Positions 44,424-54,057 are shown, numbered from the stretch's first letter. The stretch is 64,000 bases of DNA from DATCJU01 sp036562635 (GCA_036562635.1 DATCJU010000151.1:1-64000); one strand, 5' to 3'. Numbers and translations: made by a program. Notes: generated from the letters alone by a model not told the origin.

Positions 44424-44761
44424 GGTCGACGTTCCCTTCCTGGTTCGAGGCCGACGGGTGCGCCGCCCGTCACGTCTCGGGGCGACCACCGCAGCGCGCA
44501 GGCCGGCGCACCCGCGCCGGCGGGCCGGGTTCCTCGGGGCCACCGGGGTACCCGGACCGTGTGTCCGCTGAACAGAGCTCCCGATCACCACGCGTGAGGT
44601 CATCCGATAGCGGGTAGGCCGTGCTTCTAGCCCCAGCGCGGGGCATTCCGGAACGGAGGACGAGGACGACAGGACCACTCACGGCGGGGTGCCCGGTGCA
44701 GTGGGACGGTCCGGTCACGTGGGGTTCCGGGATCGGTGTGGGCGGGAAGGGGATGACGAGG
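44424..44761. other. Divergent intergenic region (phosphoketolase / universal stress protein)
   Basis: About 340 bases, no gene seen. It contains an 8-base palindrome GGGTACCC and several GC-rich repeats. It should hold promoters for both flanking genes; no DosR-type box is evident. Confidence 0.4.
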
Positions 44762-45679
44762 ATGGATCCGGCAGCGACACGCGGCGCGGTGGTGGCCGGG
44801 TACGACGGCTCGGAACCCGCCCGTCGCGCAGCCCGGTGGGCGGTGTTGGAGGCCGCGCTCCGACGTCGACCGTTGCTTCTGGTGGCGGCGTTCTCCCCAC
44901 CCCGTTTCCACCCGCGGTTCACCACCGGGACACCCACCTCGAAGGACGTCGAGCAGCTTCGGCAGCACGTCGAGGAGAGCCTGCAGGCGATCGCCGAGGA
45001 GTGCCGGCGGTCCGCCCCGGGAGTCGAGGTGCACACCGTCGCGGTCATGGAGCACCCCGTCACCGCGCTCACCCGCCACGCCGAGGACGCAGAACTCCTG
45101 GTGGTCGGCGCCTCGGGGGCCACCGCCCTGCGACGCCTCACCCTCGGCTCGACCACGTCGGCGCTCGTCCGACATGTGCAACGGCCCGTGGTGGTGGTCC
45201 GCGACACCCCGGACGACACCACGGAGAGGAGACGGGTCCTGGTCGGTGTCGACGAGGACCCCTCCACCGACGCCGCCGTCGGTTTCGCCTTCGACTTCGC
45301 CTCCCGGCACGGGTACGACCTGCAGGTCGTCCACGTCTGGAACGACCTGCCGTTCGACGCACTGGCACCGGTGCGGCTGTGGGACTTCGACTGGAAACAG
45401 GTGAACGAGCAGGCCACCCGGCTGCTCACCGAGTCGGTGTCCGGTTGGCAGGAGCGCTACCCCGAGGTGCGGTTCGAGACGGAGAACATCGCCAGTGGGC
45501 ACCCGGCCGCGGTGTTGCTGGAGCGCTCCTCGGAGGCGGCCCTGCTGGTCGTGGGCAGCCACCACACCCCGCTCGAACGTGCCCTGATCGGATCGGTCAG
45601 CCACGCCGTACTGCACCACGCGTCCTGTCCGGTCGCCGTGGTGCGCTCCGGCGCGGCACCGGACGACACCTCCGGATGA
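44762..45679 (+). CDS. Tandem-domain universal stress protein
   Basis: 305 aa, two UspA domains (about 5-150 and 158-300). The first begins VVAGYDGSEPARRAARWAV and ends VVGASGATALRRLTLGST; the second begins VLVGVDEDPSTDAAVGFAF and ends VVGSHHTPLERALIGSVSH. The G-x2-G-x9-G-S/T ATP loop is altered in both, so ATP binding may be weak. Tandem Usps are typical of the mycobacterial dormancy regulon. The ATG at 44762 is preceded by AAGGGG at a fitting distance; an ATG three codons earlier overlaps it. Confidence 0.9.
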   Translation: MDPAATRGAVVAGYDGSEPARRAARWAVLEAALRRRPLLLVAAFSPPRFHPRFTTGTPTSKDVEQLRQHVEESLQAIAEECRRSAPGVEVHTVAVMEHPVTALTRHAEDAELLVVGASGATALRRLTLGSTTSALVRHVQRPVVVVRDTPDDTTERRRVLVGVDEDPSTDAAVGFAFDFASRHGYDLQVVHVWNDLPFDALAPVRLWDFDWKQVNEQATRLLTESVSGWQERYPEVRFETENIASGHPAAVLLERSSEAALLVVGSHHTPLERALIGSVSHAVLHHASCPVAVVRSGAAPDDTSG

Positions 45680-45717
45680 CCCGATGTCCGACGGGCCGCC
45701 GTGACGGCACGCCCGCT

Positions 45718-47115
45718 TCAGGGAAGATCGGCCCGGACCATCGGGACGCCCGCGGGCTCGGCGGTGTCGAAGGCGTCGTCCACGAGCACCACCGTCCGCC
45801 CGGCGCGGGCCAGCAGGGAGGCCGCGGCGGCAGCCCGGTAACCGCTGCCGCAGTGCACCCACACCGTGTCACCGGGGTCGAGCTCGGTCATCCGCCGGGG
45901 CAGCTCGGGCAGCGGGATGTGCACGGCGTTCCGGACGTGGGATCGGCGCCATTCCGTGCCGAGCCGGACGTCGAGCACCACCTGCGGCGCCGGCAGACCC
46001 GCGGGAACCCCGCGACCGGACAGCGCCGTGGCCAGCTCGGCGAAGGAGGCGGTGGGTAGGCCGACGACCTGGCGTGGGTCGGCGGCCAACTGCTCGGGTG
46101 GGCCGGTCGCCGCGGCGGCCGGTCGGTCGACACCGATGCGGACCAGCTCCCGCTGTGCCCGGGCGACCTGGTCGGGCGTACTGCCCACCAGGGTGACCGG
46201 GGCGCCCCGGTCCACCAGCCAGCCCAGCCAGGTGGCCATCGACCCGTCCAGCCCCAGACTGACGGTGCCGGCCAGGTGCGACCGGGCGAACGCGCGACGT
46301 GACCGCAGGTCGACCACCCACTCCCCCGCCTCGATCCGCCGCACCAGCTCGGCGGGATCGGCCCGCCGGGCCGGGCTGATGTCGACCGGTTCCGGCCCCG
46401 CGAGGTTCCGCACACCCATGTGCGCGTAGTAGGCCGGATAGGCGTCGAGCCCACCGAGAAGGTTCCGCACGAACTCCTCCGTGGCCAGCCGGAACGCGGG
46501 GTTGACCTGTTTCTCCCGGCCCAGGGTCGACGCCTCCCGGGAGGCCTTCCCGGCCGAGCAGAAGCTGCCGAAGCCGTGGGTGGGCCAGATCCGTGCGCCG
46601 TCGGGCAGCACCTCGGCCAGCCGACGGACCGACGTGTACTGGCGGCGGGCCAGTTCCTCGGCGTACCGCTCGCCGAGCAGATCGGTGCGGCCTATGGTGC
46701 CGAACAACAGGGAGCCACCGGTGAAGACGCCCTCCGTTCCGTCCGGGCCCTGCAGCACGTAGGACAGGTGGTGGAACGTGTGCCCCGGGGTGGCAAGCAC
46801 CGACAGGCGCAGGACCGGAGAGACCTCGACGACGTCGCCGTCGGCCAAGGCGACGCGGGGGAACGGCACCTCGTCGGCGGCCGCCACACCGTAGCTCGCC
46901 CCGGTCAACCGACACAGTTCCAGACCGCCGGAGACGTAGTCGTTGTGGATGTGGGTCTCCACCACGTGGGTGATCCGCGCCCCGAGCCGCCCGGCCAGCA
47001 TCAGGATCCGGTCCACGTCGCGCTGCGGGTCCACCACCACGGCCACCTCGCCGTCCGTGGCCAGGTAACTGCGGTCCCCCAGCGACGACGTCTCGATCAC
47101 GTACACGTCCGACAT
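45718..47115 (-). CDS. Persulfide dioxygenase-rhodanese fusion (MBL fold + two rhodanese domains)
   Basis: 465 aa. Residues 1-250 are a metallo-beta-lactamase fold of the ETHE1 type: THIHNDYVSGG, a later His in TPGHTFHHLSY, and an Asp in FTGGSLLFGTIGRTDL. In ETHE1 enzymes one iron is held by two His and one Asp; the sixth residue of the HxHxDH motif is Tyr here. Two rhodanese domains follow. The first (about 270-345) lacks the active Cys; the second has VHCGSGYRAA with the Cys. It likely oxidises glutathione- or mycothiol-linked persulfide to sulfite. GGGGTGG precedes the ATG. Confidence 0.9.
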   Translation of the reverse strand: MSDVYVIETSSLGDRSYLATDGEVAVVVDPQRDVDRILMLAGRLGARITHVVETHIHNDYVSGGLELCRLTGASYGVAAADEVPFPRVALADGDVVEVSPVLRLSVLATPGHTFHHLSYVLQGPDGTEGVFTGGSLLFGTIGRTDLLGERYAEELARRQYTSVRRLAEVLPDGARIWPTHGFGSFCSAGKASREASTLGREKQVNPAFRLATEEFVRNLLGGLDAYPAYYAHMGVRNLAGPEPVDISPARRADPAELVRRIEAGEWVVDLRSRRAFARSHLAGTVSLGLDGSMATWLGWLVDRGAPVTLVGSTPDQVARAQRELVRIGVDRPAAAATGPPEQLAADPRQVVGLPTASFAELATALSGRGVPAGLPAPQVVLDVRLGTEWRRSHVRNAVHIPLPELPRRMTELDPGDTVWVHCGSGYRAAAAASLLARAGRTVVLVDDAFDTAEPAGVPMVRADLP

Positions 47116-47300
47116 CGGTGCCACCCCGTTCCTCCGTGGTCCCTCATCACCCTGTCGGGGTTCCCCGTCGGCCTCGCTTCTGACCACCCTCGGCCTTCAA
47201 GTCGTCCTGCCCACACCGACGGGCGGTACGAACCGGCACGAAGGCCGCCCCACGAGCAGCCGGAGCGCTACACCACCCCGTGGCCGGGTACTCGACCCTC

Positions 47301-48284
47301 ATGGAGGAGCACCGGGAGACGCACGCACCCACACCGAGCAGCACCAGGGACCGGGTGGTTGCGGCACTCGAACAGCACGAGGCCGGATGGCACGCCCTGC
47401 ACTGGGCGGCGGCGGAGGCCGCCGCGCACCGTGTGCCCCTGCGGATCCACCACTGCTGGCAGGCGGTGCGCGACGCCCTACCGGCGCCCGGCAGCACCAT
47501 GGGGATCCCGGTGCCCACCCTCGGCCAGGAACCGAGCCCCGTGGCGGGGATGCTGCTCGACGAGGGCGTTCGTCGGGTCCGGGCCCTGTATCCGGGGTTG
47601 CCGGTGGACGGGGCCCTGCTCGAGGGCCGCGCGGGTCCGGCGCTGGCCGCCGCCGCACGTCCCGGGGATCTGCTGGTGCTCGGTCTGCGCAGCACCCATC
47701 GGTTCGCCGCGCGGCTGCTGGGGTCGACGGTCAGCTATCTGCTGCGCCACGCGCCGTGCCCGATCGCGGTGCTTCCCCCGGGAGGGCCGGACAACCCGGG
47801 CCCGTTCCAGGGGCACGTCATCGCCGCGCTCGACGGCACGCCACCGGACGACGAGGTGCTCGCCGTGGCCTTCGCCGAGGCCGCCGCGCACCGTCTCCCC
47901 CTTGTCGCGGCACACGCCGAGGAGACCGACGAACCGGTTTCCGGATCCGTGGTGGACGAACAGATGCTCCAGATCACCCTCGTCCCCCACCCGAAGGCGT
48001 ACGGGGTGCTGCAGGAGGAGCTGGCGCCGTGGCGGGCGCGGTACCCCGACGTCCCGGTACGGCGAGCGACGTTCCGCGGCGCCCCCGCGGCGGTGCTGCG
48101 TCGCATCGTGGCCGGTGCCGCCATGCTGGTGCTGGGGCGGAGCCGGCGCACGTGGCGACCGGTGAGCCTGGTCGACCTCGTCCTGTCGGACGCCCGCTGC
48201 CCGGTGCTGGTGACGCCGCCCCCGGTGAGGACGTCCCCGGTTCCCGCGTCCGCGCCGGGTGCGGGTACGGCGCCCGGTCGTTGA
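47301..48284 (+). CDS. Divergent tandem universal stress protein
   Basis: About 327 aa, two UspA-like domains. The first runs about 19-160 (VVAALEQHEAGWHALHWAAA ... VLGLRSTHRFAARLLGST), the second about 170-305 (VIAALDGTPPDDEVLAVAFA ... LVLGRSRRTWRPVSLVDLVL). The ATP-loop glycines are only partly kept and the second domain lacks the final GS, so it likely does not bind ATP. A flexible Pro/Ala tail ends the protein. The start is uncertain: ATG 47301 or a GTG at 47280. Divergent from the persulfide dioxygenase gene. Confidence 0.85.
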   Translation: MEEHRETHAPTPSSTRDRVVAALEQHEAGWHALHWAAAEAAAHRVPLRIHHCWQAVRDALPAPGSTMGIPVPTLGQEPSPVAGMLLDEGVRRVRALYPGLPVDGALLEGRAGPALAAAARPGDLLVLGLRSTHRFAARLLGSTVSYLLRHAPCPIAVLPPGGPDNPGPFQGHVIAALDGTPPDDEVLAVAFAEAAAHRLPLVAAHAEETDEPVSGSVVDEQMLQITLVPHPKAYGVLQEELAPWRARYPDVPVRRATFRGAPAAVLRRIVAGAAMLVLGRSRRTWRPVSLVDLVLSDARCPVLVTPPPVRTSPVPASAPGAGTAPGR

Positions 48285-48370
48285 CCGGGACGGCGTCGGA
48301 GCACCACCCGGTTCGGTACCGGGCCGGGCGAGCTCCGCTCGTTCGACCGACTCCCGTCCACGGGTGGGGC

Positions 48371-48979
48371 TCAGGACGGCGTGCTCTCCACCTCGACGTG
48401 CACCACACCGGGCACCGCCTGGGCCAGCACGGCGGCCACGTGGCGGTCGGTCGGGTCGTGGTACTCGTCGCGGATCCGTACCGCACCCTGCCGCACCTCG
48501 ACGGTCCAGCGGCCACGGCCTCCGTAGATCTCCAGCCGGTGTCGTACGTCCCTGGCGATCACCTGGTCGTCGCGGGTGATGGTGCGGACCAGGTCACGTC
48601 GGCTCACGATGCCGACCACACGGGAACCTTCCACGACGGGGACACTGCGGATGCCCCGCTCGAGCATCGTCCGCGCCACGTCGCCGACATCCGTACCGGC
48701 GGCGGCCACCACCACCGGGGAGGTCATCACCTCTCCCACGGTGGCCCCCGGCGGGTCGGACACCGGCTCCTCCTGCCGCCAGATCCGGGCACGTGGATCG
48801 CGGGGGATGCGGCCGCGTACCACATCGGCCTCGGTGACGATCCCGACCAGCTGCTCCTCGTCGTCAACGACGGGCAGCGCGGTGAACCCGTGTGCCACCA
48901 GCAGGGCAGCCGCCTCCTTGACCGATGTCCCCGGCCGCACGGTGATCACGGGGCTGGTCATCACGTCCCTGGCTCGCAT
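48371..48979 (-). CDS. CBS-pair protein with C-terminal BON domain
   Basis: 202 aa. Two CBS motifs: RARDVMTSPVITVRPGTSVK and VGEVMTSPVVVAAAGTDVGD, each with the usual VVD/GIVTEADV and VVGIVSRRDL ends. They form one Bateman module that binds adenine nucleotides. A BON-type domain (about 140-200; GRWTVEVRQGAVRIRDEYHD then AVPGVVHVEV) follows. Similar CBS proteins (Hrp1 type) belong to hypoxia regulons in mycobacteria. GAGGAG precedes the ATG at 48979. It lies 87 bases downstream of the nitroreductase on the same strand. Confidence 0.9.
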   Translation of the reverse strand: MRARDVMTSPVITVRPGTSVKEAAALLVAHGFTALPVVDDEEQLVGIVTEADVVRGRIPRDPRARIWRQEEPVSDPPGATVGEVMTSPVVVAAAGTDVGDVARTMLERGIRSVPVVEGSRVVGIVSRRDLVRTITRDDQVIARDVRHRLEIYGGRGRWTVEVRQGAVRIRDEYHDPTDRHVAAVLAQAVPGVVHVEVESTPS

Positions 48980-49066
48980 CGCCGCTCCTCGCCCTACCCG
49001 TCCACCTGGTCGGTTCCTACCCGTCCCACGTGTTTCCATGCCCGGGACCGGAACGGTCGGGCCCGC

Positions 49067-50068
49067 TCAGAGCACCGGAGTGTCATGCACGATGAGTTCG
49101 GACACCGGACGACGCGGGACCGGGGGCACCGAGATGCCGTAACCGATGCGCAGCACCATCTGCGGGTGGAGGTGTCCACCGAGCAGGGCACGCAGCCGCC
49201 TGCGGGTGGCCGGTACCTCCACCACCTGGGACAGGAACGACGCCGACAGGCCCAGTGAGGTCGCGGTGAGCAGCACCCGCTGCATCCCCTGCCCGCTCTG
49301 CAGCTCGGCGAGCGGCCCGGAGTGGTGCGAGCACAGCACCACGACCAGGGGATCGTCCTCGAAATCCTTGCCCGGAACCCGGGGCCGGGCCCGCCCGCCG
49401 GTGAAGTCCCGCAGCACCCACACGTCCTGCGGTTCCGGCTTGGGCCCGCCCGCGGACACCGGGACCCCCTGCTTCGCCTCCGCGCCCATCCCCACCCAGG
49501 CCGCCATCTCGGCGCGGAAGGCCGGATCCGCGCTCTGCACCTCGTGGGCCTGCACCACCAGCTCGCGGAGTGCGGCCCGCTCGGTCCGGTCCCGCACCAC
49601 GTGCAGCCAGCACTGTTCCGCCTGGGCCGCCCGCACCAGTGCCTGCCGGTGCATGACGGGCACCGGTTCGTCGGTGAAGGGATGCCGGTTGGTGCGGCGC
49701 CGCGGGATCGCGGCGACCAGCTCGGCGACCTGTGGGTCGGGCCGAGCGGGGCCGGCGGCACGCACGGTCGCCAGGAGATCCGGCTGCCGGGTGTCCGGCA
49801 GCAGGGTGACCAGCGGGTGGACCCCCATGTTCTTCAGCGCCAGCTTCAGGTTCAGCAGCGCGGCTCCACAGCCCAGGCGCAACTCCTGGTCGTCGGGGTC
49901 CGCCGCGGGGAGCCGCCGCTCCGGATCCCTGAACAGATCGATCGACGCCGGCTGCAACCGGAACCGCCACGGCTGGGCGTTGTGCAGGGAAGGTGCGGCG
50001 GCCGCGGCCCGCAGCGCGGCCTCCACCTGTTCGGAGGTCAGACCCAGCACCGAAGGGATGTCGTTCAT
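49067..50068 (-). CDS. Acg-like nitroreductase-family protein
   Basis: 333 aa, with two pseudo-repeated nitroreductase halves as in Acg/Rv3131 proteins. APSLHNAQPWRFRL near residue 25 is the FMN-phosphate-type segment, and CGAALLNLKLALKNMG and IPRRRTNRHPF follow. The second half ends GMQRVLLTATSLGLSASFLSQ. Acg homologues bind FMN but lack ordinary nitroreductase activity and may store flavin in dormancy. Divergent from the DevS-like kinase gene, as in dormancy loci. The ATG at 50068 has GGGAAAGGG upstream. Confidence 0.88.
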   Translation of the reverse strand: MNDIPSVLGLTSEQVEAALRAAAAAPSLHNAQPWRFRLQPASIDLFRDPERRLPAADPDDQELRLGCGAALLNLKLALKNMGVHPLVTLLPDTRQPDLLATVRAAGPARPDPQVAELVAAIPRRRTNRHPFTDEPVPVMHRQALVRAAQAEQCWLHVVRDRTERAALRELVVQAHEVQSADPAFRAEMAAWVGMGAEAKQGVPVSAGGPKPEPQDVWVLRDFTGGRARPRVPGKDFEDDPLVVVLCSHHSGPLAELQSGQGMQRVLLTATSLGLSASFLSQVVEVPATRRRLRALLGGHLHPQMVLRIGYGISVPPVPRRPVSELIVHDTPVL

Positions 50069-50321
50069 CGCGAACCCTTTCCCACCCGGTCGGGCGGACC
50101 GGGCGAACAGTGCGGTGCGGCCCGAGCACCTGCGATGGTCGCATTGCTCCGGGATTCACTGCCCTGGAACTCAGGATCGCGTCGCACCGCTCCTCCCACC
50201 ACGGTCGAAGGTCCCTTCCCAGGGGGGACGATCGCCCCTCGGGACAGTGCGTTCTGTTGCGGTCCCCCAGGGCACCTGCGAGCCTGGACAGACGACTTCA
50301 CCTGTTCGGTGGGGATGAGCC

Positions 50322-52070
50322 ATGTCGGACGGCCAGGACCACGCTCTCGGGGGCTCCCCGCCGGGGATGCGCGGGTTGCGCCTGGACGAGTTGCTCCACG
50401 AGATGCAGGAGCAGCTCACCGAGGTGGTCCGGGCCAGGGACCAGCTGCGTGGCCTGTTGGAGGCGGTGTTCGCGGTGGCCTCCGGCCTGGAGCTGGACCT
50501 GACGTTGCGGCGGATCGTGCACGCGGCCACGAGACTGGTGCACGCCCGTTACGGGGCCCTGGGGGTGCTCGGCCCGGACGGACGGCTGTCCGACTTCATC
50601 CATGTCGGCGTCGACGAACGAACCCGTGCCCAGATCGGCCACCTCCCCCGAGGGCACGGACTGCTGGGCCAGTTGATCCACGACCCACGACCACTGCGTC
50701 TGCGGGACCTGACACAGCATCCGTCCTCGGTGGGCTTCCCACCTCACCATCCCCCGATGCGCAACTTCCTCGGCGTTCCGGTACGTGTCCGCGACGAGGT
50801 GTTCGGCAACCTCTACATGACGGAGAAGATCGGGGGTGAGGAGTTCACCCCGGACGACGAGGTGGTGCTGGAGGCGCTCGCCGCCGCGGCCGGGGTGGCC
50901 GTGGAGAACGCGAGGCTGTTCGAACAGGCCAAGCTCCGGCAACGGTGGTTGCAGGCCTCGGGGGAGATCACCACCGAACTGCTCTCCGGCCTGGACACCG
51001 GTGCGGCGCTCACCCTGGTCGCCCGACGGGTGCTGGAGCTGCTCGAGGCACGCTCCTCCTTCGTCCTGCTCGGCCCGGTCGACGAGGCAGGTCGTTTCCG
51101 CATCGGTGCGCAGGCCGGGGAACCCGCCTCCGCCGAGCACCTGGTCGGCACCCTCGTGTCGGTGACGGGCACCCCGCTGGAGTCGGTGTGGCGGCAGGAC
51201 ACGGCGGTGCTCAGCGGGGAGTGGGACTACAACTACCCCGACCTGGGGCTGCCCGCCGAGCGCTGCGGACCGGCCCTGGCCGTCGTGCTGCATCCCGGCG
51301 AGCAGGTCGCGGGCATGCTCGTGGCGCTGCGTGCCCGCGGTGACGAACCCTTCCACGCCGACCAGCTGCCCCTGCTCACCAGCTTCGCCAACCAGGCGGC
51401 CCTGGCCGTGGAGCTGGCCGGTAGACAGGTCACCCAACGCGAGGTGGCCGTCCTGCACGACCGCGATCGCATCGCCCGCGACCTGCACGACCACGTGATC
51501 CAACGGCTGTTCGCCGCCGGGATGACCCTGCAGGGGACCCTGCGTCGCATCTCCTCCGCGGAAGCCAAGGAACGGATCATGCGGGTGGTCGAACAGCTCG
51601 ACGAGACGGTGTCGGACATCCGCACCACCATCTTCGACCTGCACAGTGCGGCGGAGACGGGGAGACGGAGCCTGCGCAGACAGCTGCTGAACACCGCGTC
51701 CGCTGCCTGTGCCGCCTCCGGCCTGTCCCCCACCGTGCGGATGTCCGGGCCGATCGACACCCTGGTGCCCCAGGAGGTGGGCAGGCACGCGGTGGCGGTG
51801 CTGCGGGAGGCCCTGAGCAACGTCCTCCGACATGCTCACGCCACCGGTGTCGTGGTGACCGTCGAGGCCGACGACGACCTGGTGATCGACGTGGCGGACG
51901 ACGGGGTGGGCATTGACCGGGAGGCCGCGCGCAGTGGGCTGCGGAACCTGGAGGCGCGAGCCGCACGGTACGGCGGGTCCCTGACGGTGGACCGACGCCC
52001 CGAGGGTGGGACCCGGCTGCACTGGCAGGTGCCCCTGCCGCGGGACGCGGAGCCGTCCCCGCCGCGGTGA
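50322..52070 (+). CDS. DevS/DosT-like GAF-GAF sensor histidine kinase
   Basis: 582 aa. Coiled N terminus (20-45), GAF-A (about 55-195), GAF-B (about 220-370), a HisKA_3 domain with the phospho-accepting His in DRIARDLHDHVIQRLF (about 390), and an HATPase_c domain with REALSNVLRHA, DDGVGI and GLRNLEARA. GAF-A carries SSVGFPPHHPPMRNFLG with His142-His143, where DevS/DosT have the proximal heme His, so sensing of oxygen, NO or CO via heme is likely but unproven. No DevR-type regulator gene is next to it. GGGGA is present before the ATG. Confidence 0.92.
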   Translation: MSDGQDHALGGSPPGMRGLRLDELLHEMQEQLTEVVRARDQLRGLLEAVFAVASGLELDLTLRRIVHAATRLVHARYGALGVLGPDGRLSDFIHVGVDERTRAQIGHLPRGHGLLGQLIHDPRPLRLRDLTQHPSSVGFPPHHPPMRNFLGVPVRVRDEVFGNLYMTEKIGGEEFTPDDEVVLEALAAAAGVAVENARLFEQAKLRQRWLQASGEITTELLSGLDTGAALTLVARRVLELLEARSSFVLLGPVDEAGRFRIGAQAGEPASAEHLVGTLVSVTGTPLESVWRQDTAVLSGEWDYNYPDLGLPAERCGPALAVVLHPGEQVAGMLVALRARGDEPFHADQLPLLTSFANQAALAVELAGRQVTQREVAVLHDRDRIARDLHDHVIQRLFAAGMTLQGTLRRISSAEAKERIMRVVEQLDETVSDIRTTIFDLHSAAETGRRSLRRQLLNTASAACAASGLSPTVRMSGPIDTLVPQEVGRHAVAVLREALSNVLRHAHATGVVVTVEADDDLVIDVADDGVGIDREAARSGLRNLEARAARYGGSLTVDRRPEGGTRLHWQVPLPRDAEPSPPR

Positions 52071-52189
52071 CCGGCGCGGACGTTCCACCGGGCGGGACAC
52101 GTCCGCGGATACGGGAAAGCAGAGGAGCGACGGGGCGATCACGCCGTCACCCGGCTCCGTCACCCACCTGGCCTGCGGCTTCGGGTGGC

Positions 52190-53074
52190 TCAGCGCCCCG
52201 GCTGGGGGCGTACCACGGCCACCGGGCAGGGCGCATGGTGCAGCAGGGCCTGGCTGGTCGATCCGAGCAGCATGCCCCGCACCCCACCGCGGCCCCGACT
52301 GCCAACCACGACCAGCCGCGCCCCACCCGCCTGGTCCAACAGGGCACGCGCCGCCGCGCCCCGGGTGACCACCTGCCGGACCGACACGTCCGGGTACTGC
52401 TCCTGCCAGCCGGCCAGGCGCTGGGCGAGCAGCTGCTGCCCGTCCGCCTCGATCGCCTCCCAGTCGACGAACACGGCCGCCAGACCCCACAACGCGTCGG
52501 ACACCGCGTCGTTCCAGCTGTGCACGGCCACCAGCGGGGTGTCCCACCGGGACGCCTCGTCGAAGGCGAACGCGACCGCCGCCTCACTGGCCGCCGTCCC
52601 GTCCACCCCGACCACCACCGGCCCGGTCTCGGGGGGCGGGGCGTCGAGAGGATCGCCGCGGACCACCACCACGGGGCAGTGACCGTGCGCGGCGAGCGTG
52701 ACGGCGACGGAGCCGACCAGCAGCCCGGTGAACCCGCCCAGTCCGCGTGACCCCAGGACCACCATGCGTGCCGACCGGGACAGGTCGACCAGCACCGCCG
52801 CGGGCACTCCGTCCAGCAGATCCGTGGCCACCTCGACCCCCGGGGCCTCCTGTCGGGCCAACACGGCCCCCTGCTCCAGCCACTGCCGTCCCTGGTCCTT
52901 CAGGGCCTCCTCGAAGGAGCGGGGCACGGTCACCGGTGTGTAGGCCGTGATCCGCGGCACGGCGTGCACCAGCCGTAGCTGCAGGCGTCGGACCAGGGCC
53001 GTGCGCGCCGCCCACCGGACGGCGTTCTCGGCCGAGAGGGAACCGTCGACGCCCACGAGAACCGGGCCGGTCAT
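52190..53074 (-). CDS. Tandem universal stress protein, ATP-binding type
   Basis: 294 aa, two UspA domains (3-142 and 150-290), both with a full ATP loop: GSRGLGGFTGLLVGSVAV and GSRGRGGVRGMLLGSTSQ. The start VLVGVDGSLSAENAVRWAA is typical. It resembles the ATP-binding tandem Usps of mycobacterial dormancy. The ATG at 53074 overlaps the stop of the upstream nitroreductase gene (ATGA), so the two proteins are made together. Confidence 0.92.
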   Translation of the reverse strand: MTGPVLVGVDGSLSAENAVRWAARTALVRRLQLRLVHAVPRITAYTPVTVPRSFEEALKDQGRQWLEQGAVLARQEAPGVEVATDLLDGVPAAVLVDLSRSARMVVLGSRGLGGFTGLLVGSVAVTLAAHGHCPVVVVRGDPLDAPPPETGPVVVGVDGTAASEAAVAFAFDEASRWDTPLVAVHSWNDAVSDALWGLAAVFVDWEAIEADGQQLLAQRLAGWQEQYPDVSVRQVVTRGAAARALLDQAGGARLVVVGSRGRGGVRGMLLGSTSQALLHHAPCPVAVVRPQPGR

Positions 53075-54057
53075 GTCTCTCCTCCGTCGGTGTGGGGGCG
53101 TACGAGATCGGCCGGCCTCCGATGGGGCACGGCCGGCGGGGTGTCCACCGTCCGCCCCACCCGGAGCAGGGCCTGGGGGAACCCCGGAAGGTCCAGACGC
53201 TCGGCGAGACCGGAACGCACCTCACGCAGGTGCAGTGGCTGGGTGACCACCGACGCGCCCAGGCCGAGACTGGTGGCGGTCAACCAGACCCGTTCCAGCA
53301 CCGCTCCGGCGACCGTGTGGTCCCGTTTGCCGTCCTCGGCGGTGAGCACGACGAGCACGCACTCCTGCTGCAACCGGGAGGCCAGCACGTAACGGTCGGG
53401 TGCGGGGCCACCGGGCCGGACCAGGCCACCGAACAACCCGGTGCCCTCCAGCCGGAGGCGCGGAATGCCGGTACCGGTGGGGTCCTCGGTACCGGAGACG
53501 GTCCAGGCCGCCAGTTCCCGCTGGTACCCGCTGTCGTGTCGCAGCACCCCCGCGGCGTGTTCGAACAGCCCCGCCACCGCGTGTGCCTGCTCCGGTCCGC
53601 TGATGCGGTGCACGTCGACCCCGGGTTCGTCGGCCGCGGCCATCAGGGCCCGGATCTCGTCCTCGTCCAGAGGACTGGACGCGAAGGGCTCACGATGGCT
53701 GCGCCGCCGTGGGATGGCGGCGAACCATGCGGCCTCGGTCTCGGTGGGCGGCTGGGGCGACACCGCCGTCACGGTGACCACGTGATCGGGATGCGTCGGG
53801 TCCGGGAACAGCGCCACCGCGGTCCGCCACCCCAGGTTCCGCACGGCCAGCACCAGGTTGGTCAGCGCGGCACCGCAGGAGATCAGCCGGTCCCGACCGG
53901 TGGGGTCGTGGTGCGGAAGGGAGACGTCCCCCCGCTCGAACAACAGGGCACTGCGCTGGTGCAGTTCCAGCACCCATGGCTGGGTGTTGTGCACCGAGGG
54001 CGCCCGCTGCACCGCCCGTACCAGCACTCCCTCTTCGTCGGGTGACCAGTTGCTCAT
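53071..54057 (-). CDS. Acg-like nitroreductase-family protein, second copy
   Basis: 328 aa, a second Acg-type flavoprotein with the same segments as the copy at 49067: APSVHNTQPWVLEL, CGAALTNLVLAVRNLGW, IPRRRSHREPF, and ERVWLTATSLGLGASVVTQ. The two differ widely in the middle, so they are old paralogues rather than a recent duplication. It is the first gene of a two-gene unit with the following Usp, stop and start overlapping. GGAAGGAGC lies upstream of the ATG at 54057; an in-frame extension to 54492 has unusual composition and no start signal. Confidence 0.88.
   Translation of the reverse strand: MSNWSPDEEGVLVRAVQRAPSVHNTQPWVLELHQRSALLFERGDVSLPHHDPTGRDRLISCGAALTNLVLAVRNLGWRTAVALFPDPTHPDHVVTVTAVSPQPPTETEAAWFAAIPRRRSHREPFASSPLDEDEIRALMAAADEPGVDVHRISGPEQAHAVAGLFEHAAGVLRHDSGYQRELAAWTVSGTEDPTGTGIPRLRLEGTGLFGGLVRPGGPAPDRYVLASRLQQECVLVVLTAEDGKRDHTVAGAVLERVWLTATSLGLGASVVTQPLHLREVRSGLAERLDLPGFPQALLRVGRTVDTPPAVPHRRPADLVRPHTDGGET

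Noticed and set aside
41514..44597. A 1,027-codon frame antisense to phosphoketolase
   Set aside because: Overlaps the certain phosphoketolase gene and has no domains or start context.
50069..50321. A DosR-type box between the nitroreductase and kinase genes
   Set aside because: A loose GTCCC/GGGAC dyad (50211-50229) is present, but its half-sites are in the wrong order and spacing for a DosR box.
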